Origin: JALZAQ01 sp038253885
GTDB lineage: Bacteria; Gemmatimonadota; Gemmatimonadetes; Gemmatimonadales; Gemmatimonadaceae
Length of the DNA stretch: 64,000 nucleotides
Reading direction: 5' to 3'
Assembly (NCBI GenBank): GCA_038253885.1
Contig: JBBSGP010000011.1
Coordinates: forward strand, 1 to 64,000
The notes under the pieces: generated by a model
The model's database searches: none
Seen by the model: the letters and a program-made list of their open reading frames with translations, nothing else
Told to the model about the DNA's origin: nothing
Translations under genes and position numbers: made by a program
Shown here: positions 54,829-62,892 of the stretch, one piece after another
How positions within the stretch are numbered: position 1 is the stretch's first letter
Layout: the number at the start of each line of letters is the position of its first letter

Positions 54829-55448
54829 GCCAAGAACCCGCCGAAGCGCCGCTGGTCGTCGCCGTGACCGGCGCATCGGGCGCGCTCTACGCTGTCCGAC
54901 TGCTGGAGCAGCTGGCCGCAGCGCGGCGCACGGTGTGGCTCATCGTGTCGTCACACGGGTGGCGGCTGCTCGAGATGGAGGCCGGAATAGCCGACCCGCC
55001 CGCGCTGCGCACGCGCGTCGGATCCATGGCGTGGGATGCTTCGGTCACGATCTTTGATGACAACAATCGCGGCGCCGCCCCGGCCTCAGGGTCGGCGCGG
55101 AGCAGTGGGATGATCATCTGCCCCTGCTCGATGGGTACGCTGTCTGCGGTCGCCGCGGGCTCCTCCCGATCGCTCGTAGAGCGAGCCGCCGACGTTGTGC
55201 TCAAGGAGCGCCGAAAGCTCGTGCTGGTGCCGCGGGAAACGCCCTTGAGCCGGGTTCACATCGAGAATATGCTCCGAGTCACCGACGCTGGCGCCATCGT
55301 GCTCCCGGCGGCACCTGGTTTCTACCACCGGCCGAGACAAATCGAGGACCTGGTGGACTTCGTGGTCGCTCGCCTCCTCGACCAATTCGGCGTGGAGCAC
55401 AAGTTAGGGCAGCGGTGGAGCGGCGGAGCACAGTCAGAGGCACTCTGA
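54825..55448 (+). CDS. UbiX-family flavin prenyltransferase
   Basis: This 207-residue protein has VTGASGALYAVRLLEQL at the N terminus, IICPCSMGTLSAVA, KLVLVPRETPLSRVHIENM and LPAAPGFYHRP, all conserved in UbiX/Pad1. It makes prenylated FMN, the cofactor of UbiD. It overlaps the UbiA stop (GTGA), and its stop shares one base with the next start. Confidence 0.92.
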   Translation: MSQEPAEAPLVVAVTGASGALYAVRLLEQLAAARRTVWLIVSSHGWRLLEMEAGIADPPALRTRVGSMAWDASVTIFDDNNRGAAPASGSARSSGMIICPCSMGTLSAVAAGSSRSLVERAADVVLKERRKLVLVPRETPLSRVHIENMLRVTDAGAIVLPAAPGFYHRPRQIEDLVDFVVARLLDQFGVEHKLGQRWSGGAQSEAL

Positions 55449-55924
55449 TGCCGCTGAGGCTCATCGGCTTGATCTCGGACACCCATGGCATGCTCCGACC
55501 GGGCATCGCCGAGGCACTGGCCGGTGTAGAGCTCATCCTCCACGCCGGCGACGTCGGCGGCGATGACATCCTCGATGATCTTTCCCGCATCGCTCCCACG
55601 GAGGCGGTGTTCGGAAACACTGACGTCCCCGGAGACCCGCGACTCCACGCCGCCATCGTGCGCGAGGTCGATGGAGTGTCCATCCACGTCAGCCACGGTC
55701 ACGAAGTCGGAAGCCCGTCTCCTCAGAAGCTGCTGGCCCGCTACTCCGAGCAGCTCCTCGTGTACGGACACACGCACCGCCCGTTGATCAGCCGCGCCGA
55801 CGGTCGGCTCGTGGTGAACCCGGGATCAGCCGGGCCGCGCCGCTTCGACATCCTGCCCAGCGTTGCCCGTCTGACGATTCGGGACGGCCAGCCAGAGGTG
55901 CAGCTGGTTGCACTTCGGGATTGA
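55448..55924 (+). CDS. YfcE/MJ0936-type metallophosphodiesterase
   Basis: This 158-residue protein has ISDTHG, HAGDVGG, GNTD, HGHEVG and YGHTHRP, the five metal motifs of the short phosphodiesterases. YfcE-like enzymes cleave small phosphodiesters in vitro; the natural substrate is unknown. It is last in the menaquinone operon and starts by one-base overlap with the ubiX-like stop. It is convergent with the next gene over 14 bp. Confidence 0.87.
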   Translation: MPLRLIGLISDTHGMLRPGIAEALAGVELILHAGDVGGDDILDDLSRIAPTEAVFGNTDVPGDPRLHAAIVREVDGVSIHVSHGHEVGSPSPQKLLARYSEQLLVYGHTHRPLISRADGRLVVNPGSAGPRRFDILPSVARLTIRDGQPEVQLVALRD

Positions 55925-55938
55925 GCTCCGGCCGGCGC

Positions 55939-57066
55939 TCAGGCCGACCGCTGGGCGGACACCATGGTCGGGGTGTCCGCGCGTCTGGTCTTCTCCAGCT
56001 CCGCCGGAAAGCGACGGAACCAGGACGACAGCAACAGCAGCTCGTCGATCTCGTGTGACGGGAGCTGGGCCGTCTCCCGCTCGTTGCTCCCGAACACCGT
56101 CGCCGCGAGCTGTCCGAGCCTCGCCCGCTCCGCAGCCGTGGTGGGTGCCGCCCCCTCAGCGCGCACGCGGCCACGACGTATCAGATACACGCGATCCTCG
56201 CCTCCGTGTCCCGGGACGGTGTAGATGAATGAGAGTGTGTCCATGGCGAAGCGGAAGCGGAGAAATTGGCGCTTGAGCTCTTCGAGGCGGCCAAGCTTGT
56301 CGCGGAGCGACGCCGCCCGCTCGAACTCGAGTCTGGCGCTGCTCTCTTCCATCTGGCGTCTGACCAGCTCGATCGGCCCGTCGGACGCGCCATCCAGGAA
56401 CGCGCGCGCGAGCGCGAGCCGCTCTCGGTACTGCGTCTCCGAGCACCCGCCGACGCAGGGGCCGAGGCATCGGTGGAGCTCGTAGCGAAGACACCCGGGT
56501 GTGCGAGCGATCTGGAAGAGCTCCTGCTGATCGGCGAAATGCATTTTCTTGTCGAGCGCGCAATCGCGGAGGCCGAGCGCGTCGTTGAGCTCGCGCAGCG
56601 ATTCGCTCACCCGTCGAGCCCCCTGGAAGGGACCGTAGTATGCGGCACTGTCATCGGCCGCGCCGCGCACCACCAGCAGCTTCGGCGCCGCGCCCGACGT
56701 CAGCTTGATGAATGCGAAATTTCGCGCGTCGCGCTTCAGCGCCACGTTGAAGCGAGGACGAAGCGACTTGATGAGACGGAGCTCGAGCAGAAGCGCGGCG
56801 AACTCGCTCGGCGCGTATTCCCAGTCGATGGCCGCCGCGTGACGCAGGATGCGACCGCCCTTCTCCTCGGGGTACCCGCACCGGAAGTAGCTGAGAAGCC
56901 GCGAGCGGAGGCGCTTCGATTTCCCGACGTAGACGACCTCTCCCTCACTGGACATCATGCGGTACACACCCGGGCGGTCGGTCGCGCCGCGCTGGACGTG
57001 GGAGCGCATGCACGCGATCTGTTCCTCGCACGTGGGCACGAAGGCCAGGTCGTTACGGCGGCTCAT
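55939..57066 (-). CDS. UvrC-like GIY-YIG nuclease without the C-terminal half
   Basis: This 375-residue protein matches the N-terminal half of UvrC. The GIY-YIG domain spans about residues 28-115 (GVYRMMSSEGEVVYVGKSK). Four Cys around LRDC, TPGC, HRC and GPC match those that bind an iron-sulfur cluster in UvrC. A UVR motif (FERAASLRDKLGRLEEL) follows. There is no RNase-H-like or helix-hairpin-helix part, as in Cho-type enzymes. It could nick damaged DNA. It starts 3 bp after the mutM stop. Confidence 0.8.
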   Translation of the reverse strand: MSRRNDLAFVPTCEEQIACMRSHVQRGATDRPGVYRMMSSEGEVVYVGKSKRLRSRLLSYFRCGYPEEKGGRILRHAAAIDWEYAPSEFAALLLELRLIKSLRPRFNVALKRDARNFAFIKLTSGAAPKLLVVRGAADDSAAYYGPFQGARRVSESLRELNDALGLRDCALDKKMHFADQQELFQIARTPGCLRYELHRCLGPCVGGCSETQYRERLALARAFLDGASDGPIELVRRQMEESSARLEFERAASLRDKLGRLEELKRQFLRFRFAMDTLSFIYTVPGHGGEDRVYLIRRGRVRAEGAAPTTAAERARLGQLAATVFGSNERETAQLPSHEIDELLLLSSWFRRFPAELEKTRRADTPTMVSAQRSA

Positions 57067-57069
57067 GAC

Positions 57070-57897
57070 TCAGCGCTGGCAGCGGGCGCAGAAGACCGTC
57101 TGGCGGCCGTCCACCGCGCTCGTCTCGATCAGTCGGGCGCCGCAGCGATGGCAGGGCTCGCCTCCCCGCCCGTACGCGGAGAGAGCGGGGCCGAACGATC
57201 CCGGTTGTCCAGCGGCATCGACGTAGTCGCGAAAGCTGGTGCCGCGGGCGGCAATCGACTGGCGGAGCACACTGGTGATCGCGGCGTGAAGCGCTGCTAT
57301 CTCGGAATCGGCGAGGCTGCGCGCCGCGCGCGACGGATCCACGCCCGCGCGCCAGAGTGCCTCGTTCGCGTAGATATTCCCGACGCCAGCCATGCGCCGC
57401 TGATCCATCAGCACCTTCTTGACTGCCTGCCGTGAGGCCCGAAGAACGCCCGATAGATGGGCGACGGTGAAGCCGGGGTCAAGCGGCTCCGCTCCCAGCG
57501 CGGACGCGTAGGCGGCGAATCGATCGCCGTTCATGAGCGTCACCGTGCCGAGCCGGCGAATGTCGCGGTAGTGAAGGGTGCGTCCGTCTTCGAGACGAAA
57601 CGAGACGGCGGAATAGCGGCGCTCCCTCTCTGGAAGGGCGCCGGAATCCAGCAGCAACGCGCCGGTAAAACGGGGCTGTACGACGAGCCGGTCGCCGGTG
57701 GAGAGCTCGAGCACGACCAGCTTGGCGCGTCGCCACACGCGGGCGATGCGAGCGTCCGTCAGCCGCCTGGTGAGCCGCGCCGCCGTCACCTCTCTCAGCA
57801 CATCGCGTCGCACCACCGTGACGCCCGTGATGCAGAGTCCTCCGATCTCGCGATGGAGATCGCGAGCGATCGTCTCAGTTTCTGGCAGCTCGGGCAT
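57070..57897 (-). CDS. mutM: Formamidopyrimidine-DNA glycosylase
   Basis: This 275-residue enzyme has the N-terminal catalytic stretch PELPETETI, the helix-two-turn-helix region QRRMAGVGNIYANEALW, and the C-terminal zinc finger CHRCG...CARC. It removes oxidised purines such as 8-oxoguanine and cuts the DNA strand. It overlaps the end of purD by 23 bp, and the UvrC-like gene follows it directly, so the two repair genes are coupled. Confidence 0.94.
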   Translation of the reverse strand: MPELPETETIARDLHREIGGLCITGVTVVRRDVLREVTAARLTRRLTDARIARVWRRAKLVVLELSTGDRLVVQPRFTGALLLDSGALPERERRYSAVSFRLEDGRTLHYRDIRRLGTVTLMNGDRFAAYASALGAEPLDPGFTVAHLSGVLRASRQAVKKVLMDQRRMAGVGNIYANEALWRAGVDPSRAARSLADSEIAALHAAITSVLRQSIAARGTSFRDYVDAAGQPGSFGPALSAYGRGGEPCHRCGARLIETSAVDGRQTVFCARCQR

Positions 57898-59167
57898 GAC
57901 GGGCCAGCTCGCGCCAGGCGATGTCGGTTCTGAGCTGCTTGCCGTCGAATCGGATCGACTCCGCTGCCGACGCGCTCGACGCGTGGGCGTCGCGCAGCGT
58001 GGCGGCCACGCCGGTCACGGCAAACACCCGCCCGCCGGACGTGACGAGCTTCCCGGTCGCCGTGCGCGATGTGCCCGCATGAAAGAGGTGCACGCCATCC
58101 GGCATCGTCGACGGGAGCTCGATCGCCTCACCGACTCGCGCCGCTTCGGGATAACCTGGCGCAGCCACAACTGTCACGACCGCACTCTGCCGGCGCCAGT
58201 CGAGCCGGGCGCCCTCGATCGTGTCGCCGCGAGACACGGCGGTGATCGGGTCGAGGAGATTCGATGTCAGCAGGGGAAGGAGGGCTTCCGTCTCGGGATC
58301 GCCGAATCGGCAGTTGAACTCGACGACGCGAATTCCCGACGCCGTCAGCATCAGGCCGGCGTAGAGAAGCCCGGAAAAGGGTCGTTTGGCGTCTCGCAGC
58401 GCTCGCAGCGTCGGCTCGAAGATCGTGGCCGTGCACTCCTCGATCAACGCAGCTGTGGCCAGCGAGACGGGAGCATACGCTCCCATGCCGCCGGTGTTCG
58501 GACCGCGGTCGCCGTCCTTGAGCTGCTTGTGGTCCTGGGCCGGGAGCATGGGTAGCACCGCCCTTCCGTCAGTTATGGCAAGTATCGACAGCTCTTCGCC
58601 TTCCATGAACTCTTCGACAAGTATCGTCGCTCCCCCAGCACCGAGGCTGGAGGGGCGGAGCATGGAATCAATCGCTGCATCGGCCTCGGCCATGCTCCAG
58701 CAGACCACGACGCCCTTTCCCGCCGCGAGCCCCGACGCTTTGATGACCACGGGAGCGCCGAGATCGCGAGCGGCCTTCTTCGCTTCGAGCGCGTCGTCAT
58801 GAGACTGCGCGCCCGCCGTGGGGACGCCCGCCTCCCGCATCAACTGCTTGGCGAACGCCTTGGAAGACTCGATTTCGGCCGCCGCGGCAGTCGGTCCAAA
58901 GATCACGAGGCCGGCCTCGCGGAAGCGATCCACGATGCCCGCGGCGAGTGGTGCTTCGGGCCCGACCACCGTCAGACCCACGCCTTCCGACCGCGCGAGG
59001 GACAGCAGAGCGGGGATGTCGGTGGCTGTCACCGAGACACATCGCCCCAGGGAAGCGATACCGGGGTTCCCTGGGGCGGCGATGAGATCGAGCGTCGGAT
59101 CGTCCTGCGTCAACTTCCAGGCGAGGGCGTGCTCTCGGCCGCCCCCGCCGACCAACAGCAGCTTCAC
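57875..59167 (-). CDS. purD: Phosphoribosylamine-glycine ligase
   Basis: This 430-residue ATP-grasp enzyme has GGGGREHALAWKL at the N terminus, GPEAPLAAGIVD, PVVIKASGLAAGKGVV and NCRFGDPETEALLP. It makes glycinamide ribonucleotide in purine synthesis. The start is a GTG that overlaps the M48 protease stop (GTGA), and its 3' end overlaps mutM. Confidence 0.94.
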   Translation of the reverse strand: MKLLLVGGGGREHALAWKLTQDDPTLDLIAAPGNPGIASLGRCVSVTATDIPALLSLARSEGVGLTVVGPEAPLAAGIVDRFREAGLVIFGPTAAAAEIESSKAFAKQLMREAGVPTAGAQSHDDALEAKKAARDLGAPVVIKASGLAAGKGVVVCWSMAEADAAIDSMLRPSSLGAGGATILVEEFMEGEELSILAITDGRAVLPMLPAQDHKQLKDGDRGPNTGGMGAYAPVSLATAALIEECTATIFEPTLRALRDAKRPFSGLLYAGLMLTASGIRVVEFNCRFGDPETEALLPLLTSNLLDPITAVSRGDTIEGARLDWRRQSAVVTVVAAPGYPEAARVGEAIELPSTMPDGVHLFHAGTSRTATGKLVTSGGRVFAVTGVAATLRDAHASSASAAESIRFDGKQLRTDIAWRELARHARAARN

Positions 59168-60171
59168 GGCTTCGTATTGCGAAACGCGTTGCGAAACGCT
59201 TCCCCCGCGCGCGTGACCACCTGTCCCACCTCATCGAGAGCTTCGCGGGCGCGGTCGCCGTAGTAGCCGGCGGCCTCCTCATAATCGGCCGTGAGCGGCC
59301 GGGCGCCTGTTCCATCCCGGCGCGGGTAGTCTCCGGCGACGATCTTTTCGTATCCGCCCGCCTGTACCCAGCGCTGGAGCTCCGCGGCCCGCACGGTATT
59401 GAAGGGATGGGTGCGGAACGCGACGTTCAGGACCTTGAACAGGCTGTCCAGGGCATTCCCACCTGTCTCGTAGCTCTGAGCCTGCAGGAGGAATTCGTCC
59501 AGGTCGATCGTATCCTCCTCCCCGTCTTCGCTCGATGGCGCGGCCATCCGCGCGCTCCCCCCAGCCAGCTTCAGGAACGTGCGCATGGCGGCCACCGGAT
59601 CCTGACCGGCCAACAGCCCCGCGCGATCGCACGAGAGCTCGCTCTTTCGAAACCACTCGAAGAGCGCCAGCTCGATCGGCAGGAGAGCCATACCCGCCAG
59701 AAAGGGCAGATTCCGCATCCCGATCATGAGTAGGATGAGCGCGATGGTCCGGTAGGTCGAATGCCCGCTCATGATGTGACCGAGCTCGTGCCCGAGAATC
59801 GAGCGCTGTTCCTCCCGGTCGAGAAGACGAAGCGTGCCGGAATTCAGAATGATGAAGGGATCATCGAAGCCCACCGCTCCCGCATTCACTTCCGGCGTCT
59901 GCGTGACATAGAGCTGGGGGCGCACGGGCCAGTCCATCGTCGCCAGCACCTCGGAGTACAGAGCGTCGAGCTTGGGCCGTTGCCGGGGACCCACCTGGAC
60001 GGCGTTGGCGAGGAAGAGGTGGCGCACCCCGCGCTCGCCGAAGTAGCCGGCGACTTTTCGCACAACCTCGTCGAAGCCGGGAATGGACCGCAACGTGTTG
60101 AGGGCTGCCCGGTCGGCCGGGTGCTCCCACGCTACCGGTGCGATCTGGGTGAGAACCTTTCGCTCGGCCAT
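59164..60171 (-). CDS. M48-family zinc metalloprotease
   Basis: This 335-residue protein has the zinc motif HELGHIMSGH near residue 140 and the third ligand in KSELSCDRAG. Two membrane helices lie between them, as in HtpX-type enzymes, but the N terminus is soluble. The C-terminal 90 residues contain a THPFNTVRA block. The ATG at 60171 was chosen with GAGGAG just upstream. The gene starts 13 bp after the PLP enzyme stop. Confidence 0.85.
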   Translation of the reverse strand: MAERKVLTQIAPVAWEHPADRAALNTLRSIPGFDEVVRKVAGYFGERGVRHLFLANAVQVGPRQRPKLDALYSEVLATMDWPVRPQLYVTQTPEVNAGAVGFDDPFIILNSGTLRLLDREEQRSILGHELGHIMSGHSTYRTIALILLMIGMRNLPFLAGMALLPIELALFEWFRKSELSCDRAGLLAGQDPVAAMRTFLKLAGGSARMAAPSSEDGEEDTIDLDEFLLQAQSYETGGNALDSLFKVLNVAFRTHPFNTVRAAELQRWVQAGGYEKIVAGDYPRRDGTGARPLTADYEEAAGYYGDRAREALDEVGQVVTRAGEAFRNAFRNTKP

Positions 60172-60184
60172 CTCGCGCTCCTCG

Positions 60185-61354
60185 TTAGAGTCCCGCAAAC
60201 GCCTGGTCGAGGTCCTCCAGCAGATCGCTGGAATCCTCGACGCCGCAGGAAAGCCGGATGAGCCCTTCGGTGATACCGAGCGCGGCGCGACGATCGGCCG
60301 GCACCGACGCGTGTGTCATCGAAGCCGGATGGCTGATGAGGCTTTCGACCCCCCCTAACGATTCGGCGAGCGAAAAGATTCGGGTGCGCTCGAGGACGTG
60401 GGCTGCTCGCTGCTTCGTTCCCATCTCCACCGAGATCATCCCGCCGAATCCGCGCATCTGACATTTCGCGAGCTCGTGCTGCGGATGGGAAGGGAGGCCC
60501 GGATAGATCACACGCTCCTCTCCGACGCGCCCGACAAGCCAATCGGCGATCAGCCGCCCGTTGGCGTCGTGCTGCGGCATTCGCAGGTGCAGCGTCTTGG
60601 TGCCGCGCAGCGCGAGCCAGCAGTCGAATGGACCAGGGACCGCTCCTCCGGCGTTCTGGACGAACTGGAGTCGCTCTGCGAGGGCGTCGTCCCGCACCAG
60701 AGCGATCCCGCCGATCATGTCGCTGTGGCCGTTGAGGTACTTGGTGGTGGAATGGAAGACGATGTCAGCGCCGAGATCGAACGGACGCTGGAAAAACGGC
60801 GTGGCGAACGTGTTGTCCACGATGAGCAGCGCGTCGGTGCGTCGCGCGATATCCGCGGCGGCGGCGATGTCGGTGAGCCGCATCAGCGGGTTCGTCGGCG
60901 TCTCCACCAGGATCGCGGCCGTCTCACCTGTGCACGCGTCTTCGATATACTGTGGCTCACGGGCGTCGACATACGTGAACGACAATCCGTGGTGCTGCAG
61001 AATCCGATCGAAGAGCCGGAACGTGCCGCCGTAGACGTTCTCCCCGCACACGACGTGTTGCCCCGCGGTCAGCAGCTTCATGATGGAATCCACCGCCGCC
61101 GTCCCGCTGGCGAACGCGAAACCATGGGTGGCTCCTTCGAGCGCCGCGACGTTTCTCTCCAGCGCCTCGCGCGTCGGATTCTTGCTCCGCGCGTACTCGT
61201 AACCCTTGTTCTTGCCGAGACCGTCCTGCACGTAGGTCGACGTCAGATACACGGGAGTCATGATCGCGCCGGCAAGCGGCTCCGGTCGTTGCCCGGCGTG
61301 AATGGCGCGCGTTGCGAAACGGGTGTTCAGGTCGTCTTCGAAAATGCGCGTCAT
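60185..61354 (-). CDS. Cystathionine gamma-synthase/beta-lyase-type PLP enzyme
   Basis: This 389-residue enzyme has YEYARSKNPTREALE, the FASGTAAVDSIM region, DNTFATPFFQRPFD and the PLP lysine in HSTTKYLNGHSD. The family interconverts cysteine, cystathionine and homocysteine derivatives. I cannot separate gamma-synthase from gamma- or beta-lyase by eye. It is the first gene of the purD-mutM operon, and its promoter would be in the 97-bp region shared with the HD-GYP gene. Confidence 0.9.
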   Translation of the reverse strand: MTRIFEDDLNTRFATRAIHAGQRPEPLAGAIMTPVYLTSTYVQDGLGKNKGYEYARSKNPTREALERNVAALEGATHGFAFASGTAAVDSIMKLLTAGQHVVCGENVYGGTFRLFDRILQHHGLSFTYVDAREPQYIEDACTGETAAILVETPTNPLMRLTDIAAAADIARRTDALLIVDNTFATPFFQRPFDLGADIVFHSTTKYLNGHSDMIGGIALVRDDALAERLQFVQNAGGAVPGPFDCWLALRGTKTLHLRMPQHDANGRLIADWLVGRVGEERVIYPGLPSHPQHELAKCQMRGFGGMISVEMGTKQRAAHVLERTRIFSLAESLGGVESLISHPASMTHASVPADRRAALGITEGLIRLSCGVEDSSDLLEDLDQAFAGL

Positions 61355-61451
61355 GACGTTGTCTGGTTGTCGATCTGCGTAACATAACCGCGACCGGTCG
61401 GTGCGGCGAGGCGACTGTGCTTCGACGCTCCGACGTCCAAGCTCCCACCGC

Positions 61452-62546
61452 GTGACGCCATTGGCTTCTCCCGTCATTCCCGAATCTCTGAGCTGTCTCG
61501 TCGTCGATGACGAGCCGCGGTTGAGACAGGCCATCGTCCGCCTCATGCAGAGCGAAGGCTTCCGGACGATCGAGGCGGCATCGGCGAAGGAGGCGGTGGC
61601 CCTCCTGGAGCGCGAGCCTGTCTCGCTTCTCCTCACCGATCTTCGCATGCCCGGGGGAATGGACGGCATCGAGCTGCTCCGTCATGTCCGGTCCACCCAT
61701 CCGGACATCGCCGTCATGATGCTCACCGCCGTCGCCGAGGTCGAGGTGGCGGTCGATTGCCTGGCGATGGGGGCGATGGATTATCTCACCAAGCCGTTCG
61801 TGCTCGAGGAGGTTCGGGTTCGAGTCGGTCAGGCCCTCGAGAAGCGGCGCCTGTTGATCGAGAATCGTGACTACCAGGAGCGGCTGCAGGAGAAGGTGGA
61901 GGACCAGGCGCGACGCCTCGAGGAGCTCTTCCTCGCGAGCATCCAGTCCCTGGTCGAAGCCCTGGAGCTCAAGGATCCGTACACGCGCGGCCACTCGATA
62001 CGAGTGAGCCGATACGCCGCGGCGATCGCGGAGACGATGGAGCTGGACGGCGAGATGCTGCGGCAGGTGGAGCTGGGCGGGCATCTGCACGACATCGGCA
62101 AGATCGGCGTGCGGGAGGCGGTCCTCAACAAACCGGGTAAGCTCACCGCCGACGAATACGAGCATATCATGACGCACCCCATGCTCGGCTGGCGAATCCT
62201 CAAGCCGCTCCTCGGCGAGGCACCCATAGCCCTGAACATTGTCCGCTGGCATCATGAGCGCTTCGACGGCCGCGGCATTCCGGACGGCCTCGCCGGTCAG
62301 GACATACCTCTCGAGGCACGCATCGTCAGCGCAGCTGATGCATTCGATGCGATGTTGAGCCGGCGGCCCTACCGCTCTGGCCTTTCTCTGGATGAGGCCA
62401 TCGACGAGATACGCCGCAACGCCGGAACGCAGTTCGAGCCCCTGGTGGTGGATGCCTTCATCGAGGCGATGGGGTCGGATCTGGTGGAGCGCACGGCGGA
62501 GTACGAGATGGGCACCCTGGGGGCGTCGGAGAGAGTGTCAGTCTGA
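61452..62546 (+). CDS. Response regulator with HD-GYP-type c-di-GMP phosphodiesterase domain
   Basis: This 364-residue protein has a receiver domain (about residues 13-130) with the acidic pair VVDDEP and the phospho-acceptor Asp in LTDLRMP. A coiled-coil linker then leads to an HD-GYP domain with HLHDIGKIGV and WHHERFDGRGIPDGL. The GYP of the family name reads GIP here. HD-GYP proteins break down c-di-GMP to pGpG or GMP. It starts at a GTG; no sensor kinase gene is next to it. It may set c-di-GMP levels seen by the riboswitch at 36.2 kb. Confidence 0.87.
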   Translation: MTPLASPVIPESLSCLVVDDEPRLRQAIVRLMQSEGFRTIEAASAKEAVALLEREPVSLLLTDLRMPGGMDGIELLRHVRSTHPDIAVMMLTAVAEVEVAVDCLAMGAMDYLTKPFVLEEVRVRVGQALEKRRLLIENRDYQERLQEKVEDQARRLEELFLASIQSLVEALELKDPYTRGHSIRVSRYAAAIAETMELDGEMLRQVELGGHLHDIGKIGVREAVLNKPGKLTADEYEHIMTHPMLGWRILKPLLGEAPIALNIVRWHHERFDGRGIPDGLAGQDIPLEARIVSAADAFDAMLSRRPYRSGLSLDEAIDEIRRNAGTQFEPLVVDAFIEAMGSDLVERTAEYEMGTLGASERVSV

Positions 62547-62858
62547 GCGGATCCCGATCTCCTGCGGCTGTTTGTAGATCGCCAGCCTCGTCTCGCACCA
62601 GAGCTTGACCGCGCCCGTGATGTCGACAGCGATGTCGTTCCCGCGGGTCTCATCCGGTAGGGCTCGCACCAGCGCTCCGGGATTCCCTTCGAGGGAGAGC
62701 CCACCATGGCTCCCGAGGTCGATGTCTCGCCCGTCCGTTCCTTGGAGGTAGCGCGCGGAGATCGGGGCGTGATCGAGCAGCACGCGCGAACCTAGGTCGC
62801 TCCGCTCGAGGTGTACAGCGAGCAAGCACGAGCTTCCGCGCTGTTTGATTGTACTCAT
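62538..62858 (-). CDS. Small protein of unknown function
   Basis: This 106-residue protein is mostly polar with no membrane helix or signal peptide. It has alternating strands such as VLLDHAPISARYL and AVDITGAVKLWCETRLAIY. I do not recognise it. Its start is only 34 bp from the divergent phosphohexomutase gene, and its 3' end overlaps the HD-GYP gene by 9 bp. The longer frame to 63038 is mostly antisense to the phosphohexomutase gene, so the ATG at 62858 is preferred. Confidence 0.5.
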   Translation of the reverse strand: MSTIKQRGSSCLLAVHLERSDLGSRVLLDHAPISARYLQGTDGRDIDLGSHGGLSLEGNPGALVRALPDETRGNDIAVDITGAVKLWCETRLAIYKQPQEIGIRSD

Positions 62859-62892
62859 ATCACGCGTAGCTTTCGCCCAACTTTCGGGGAGT

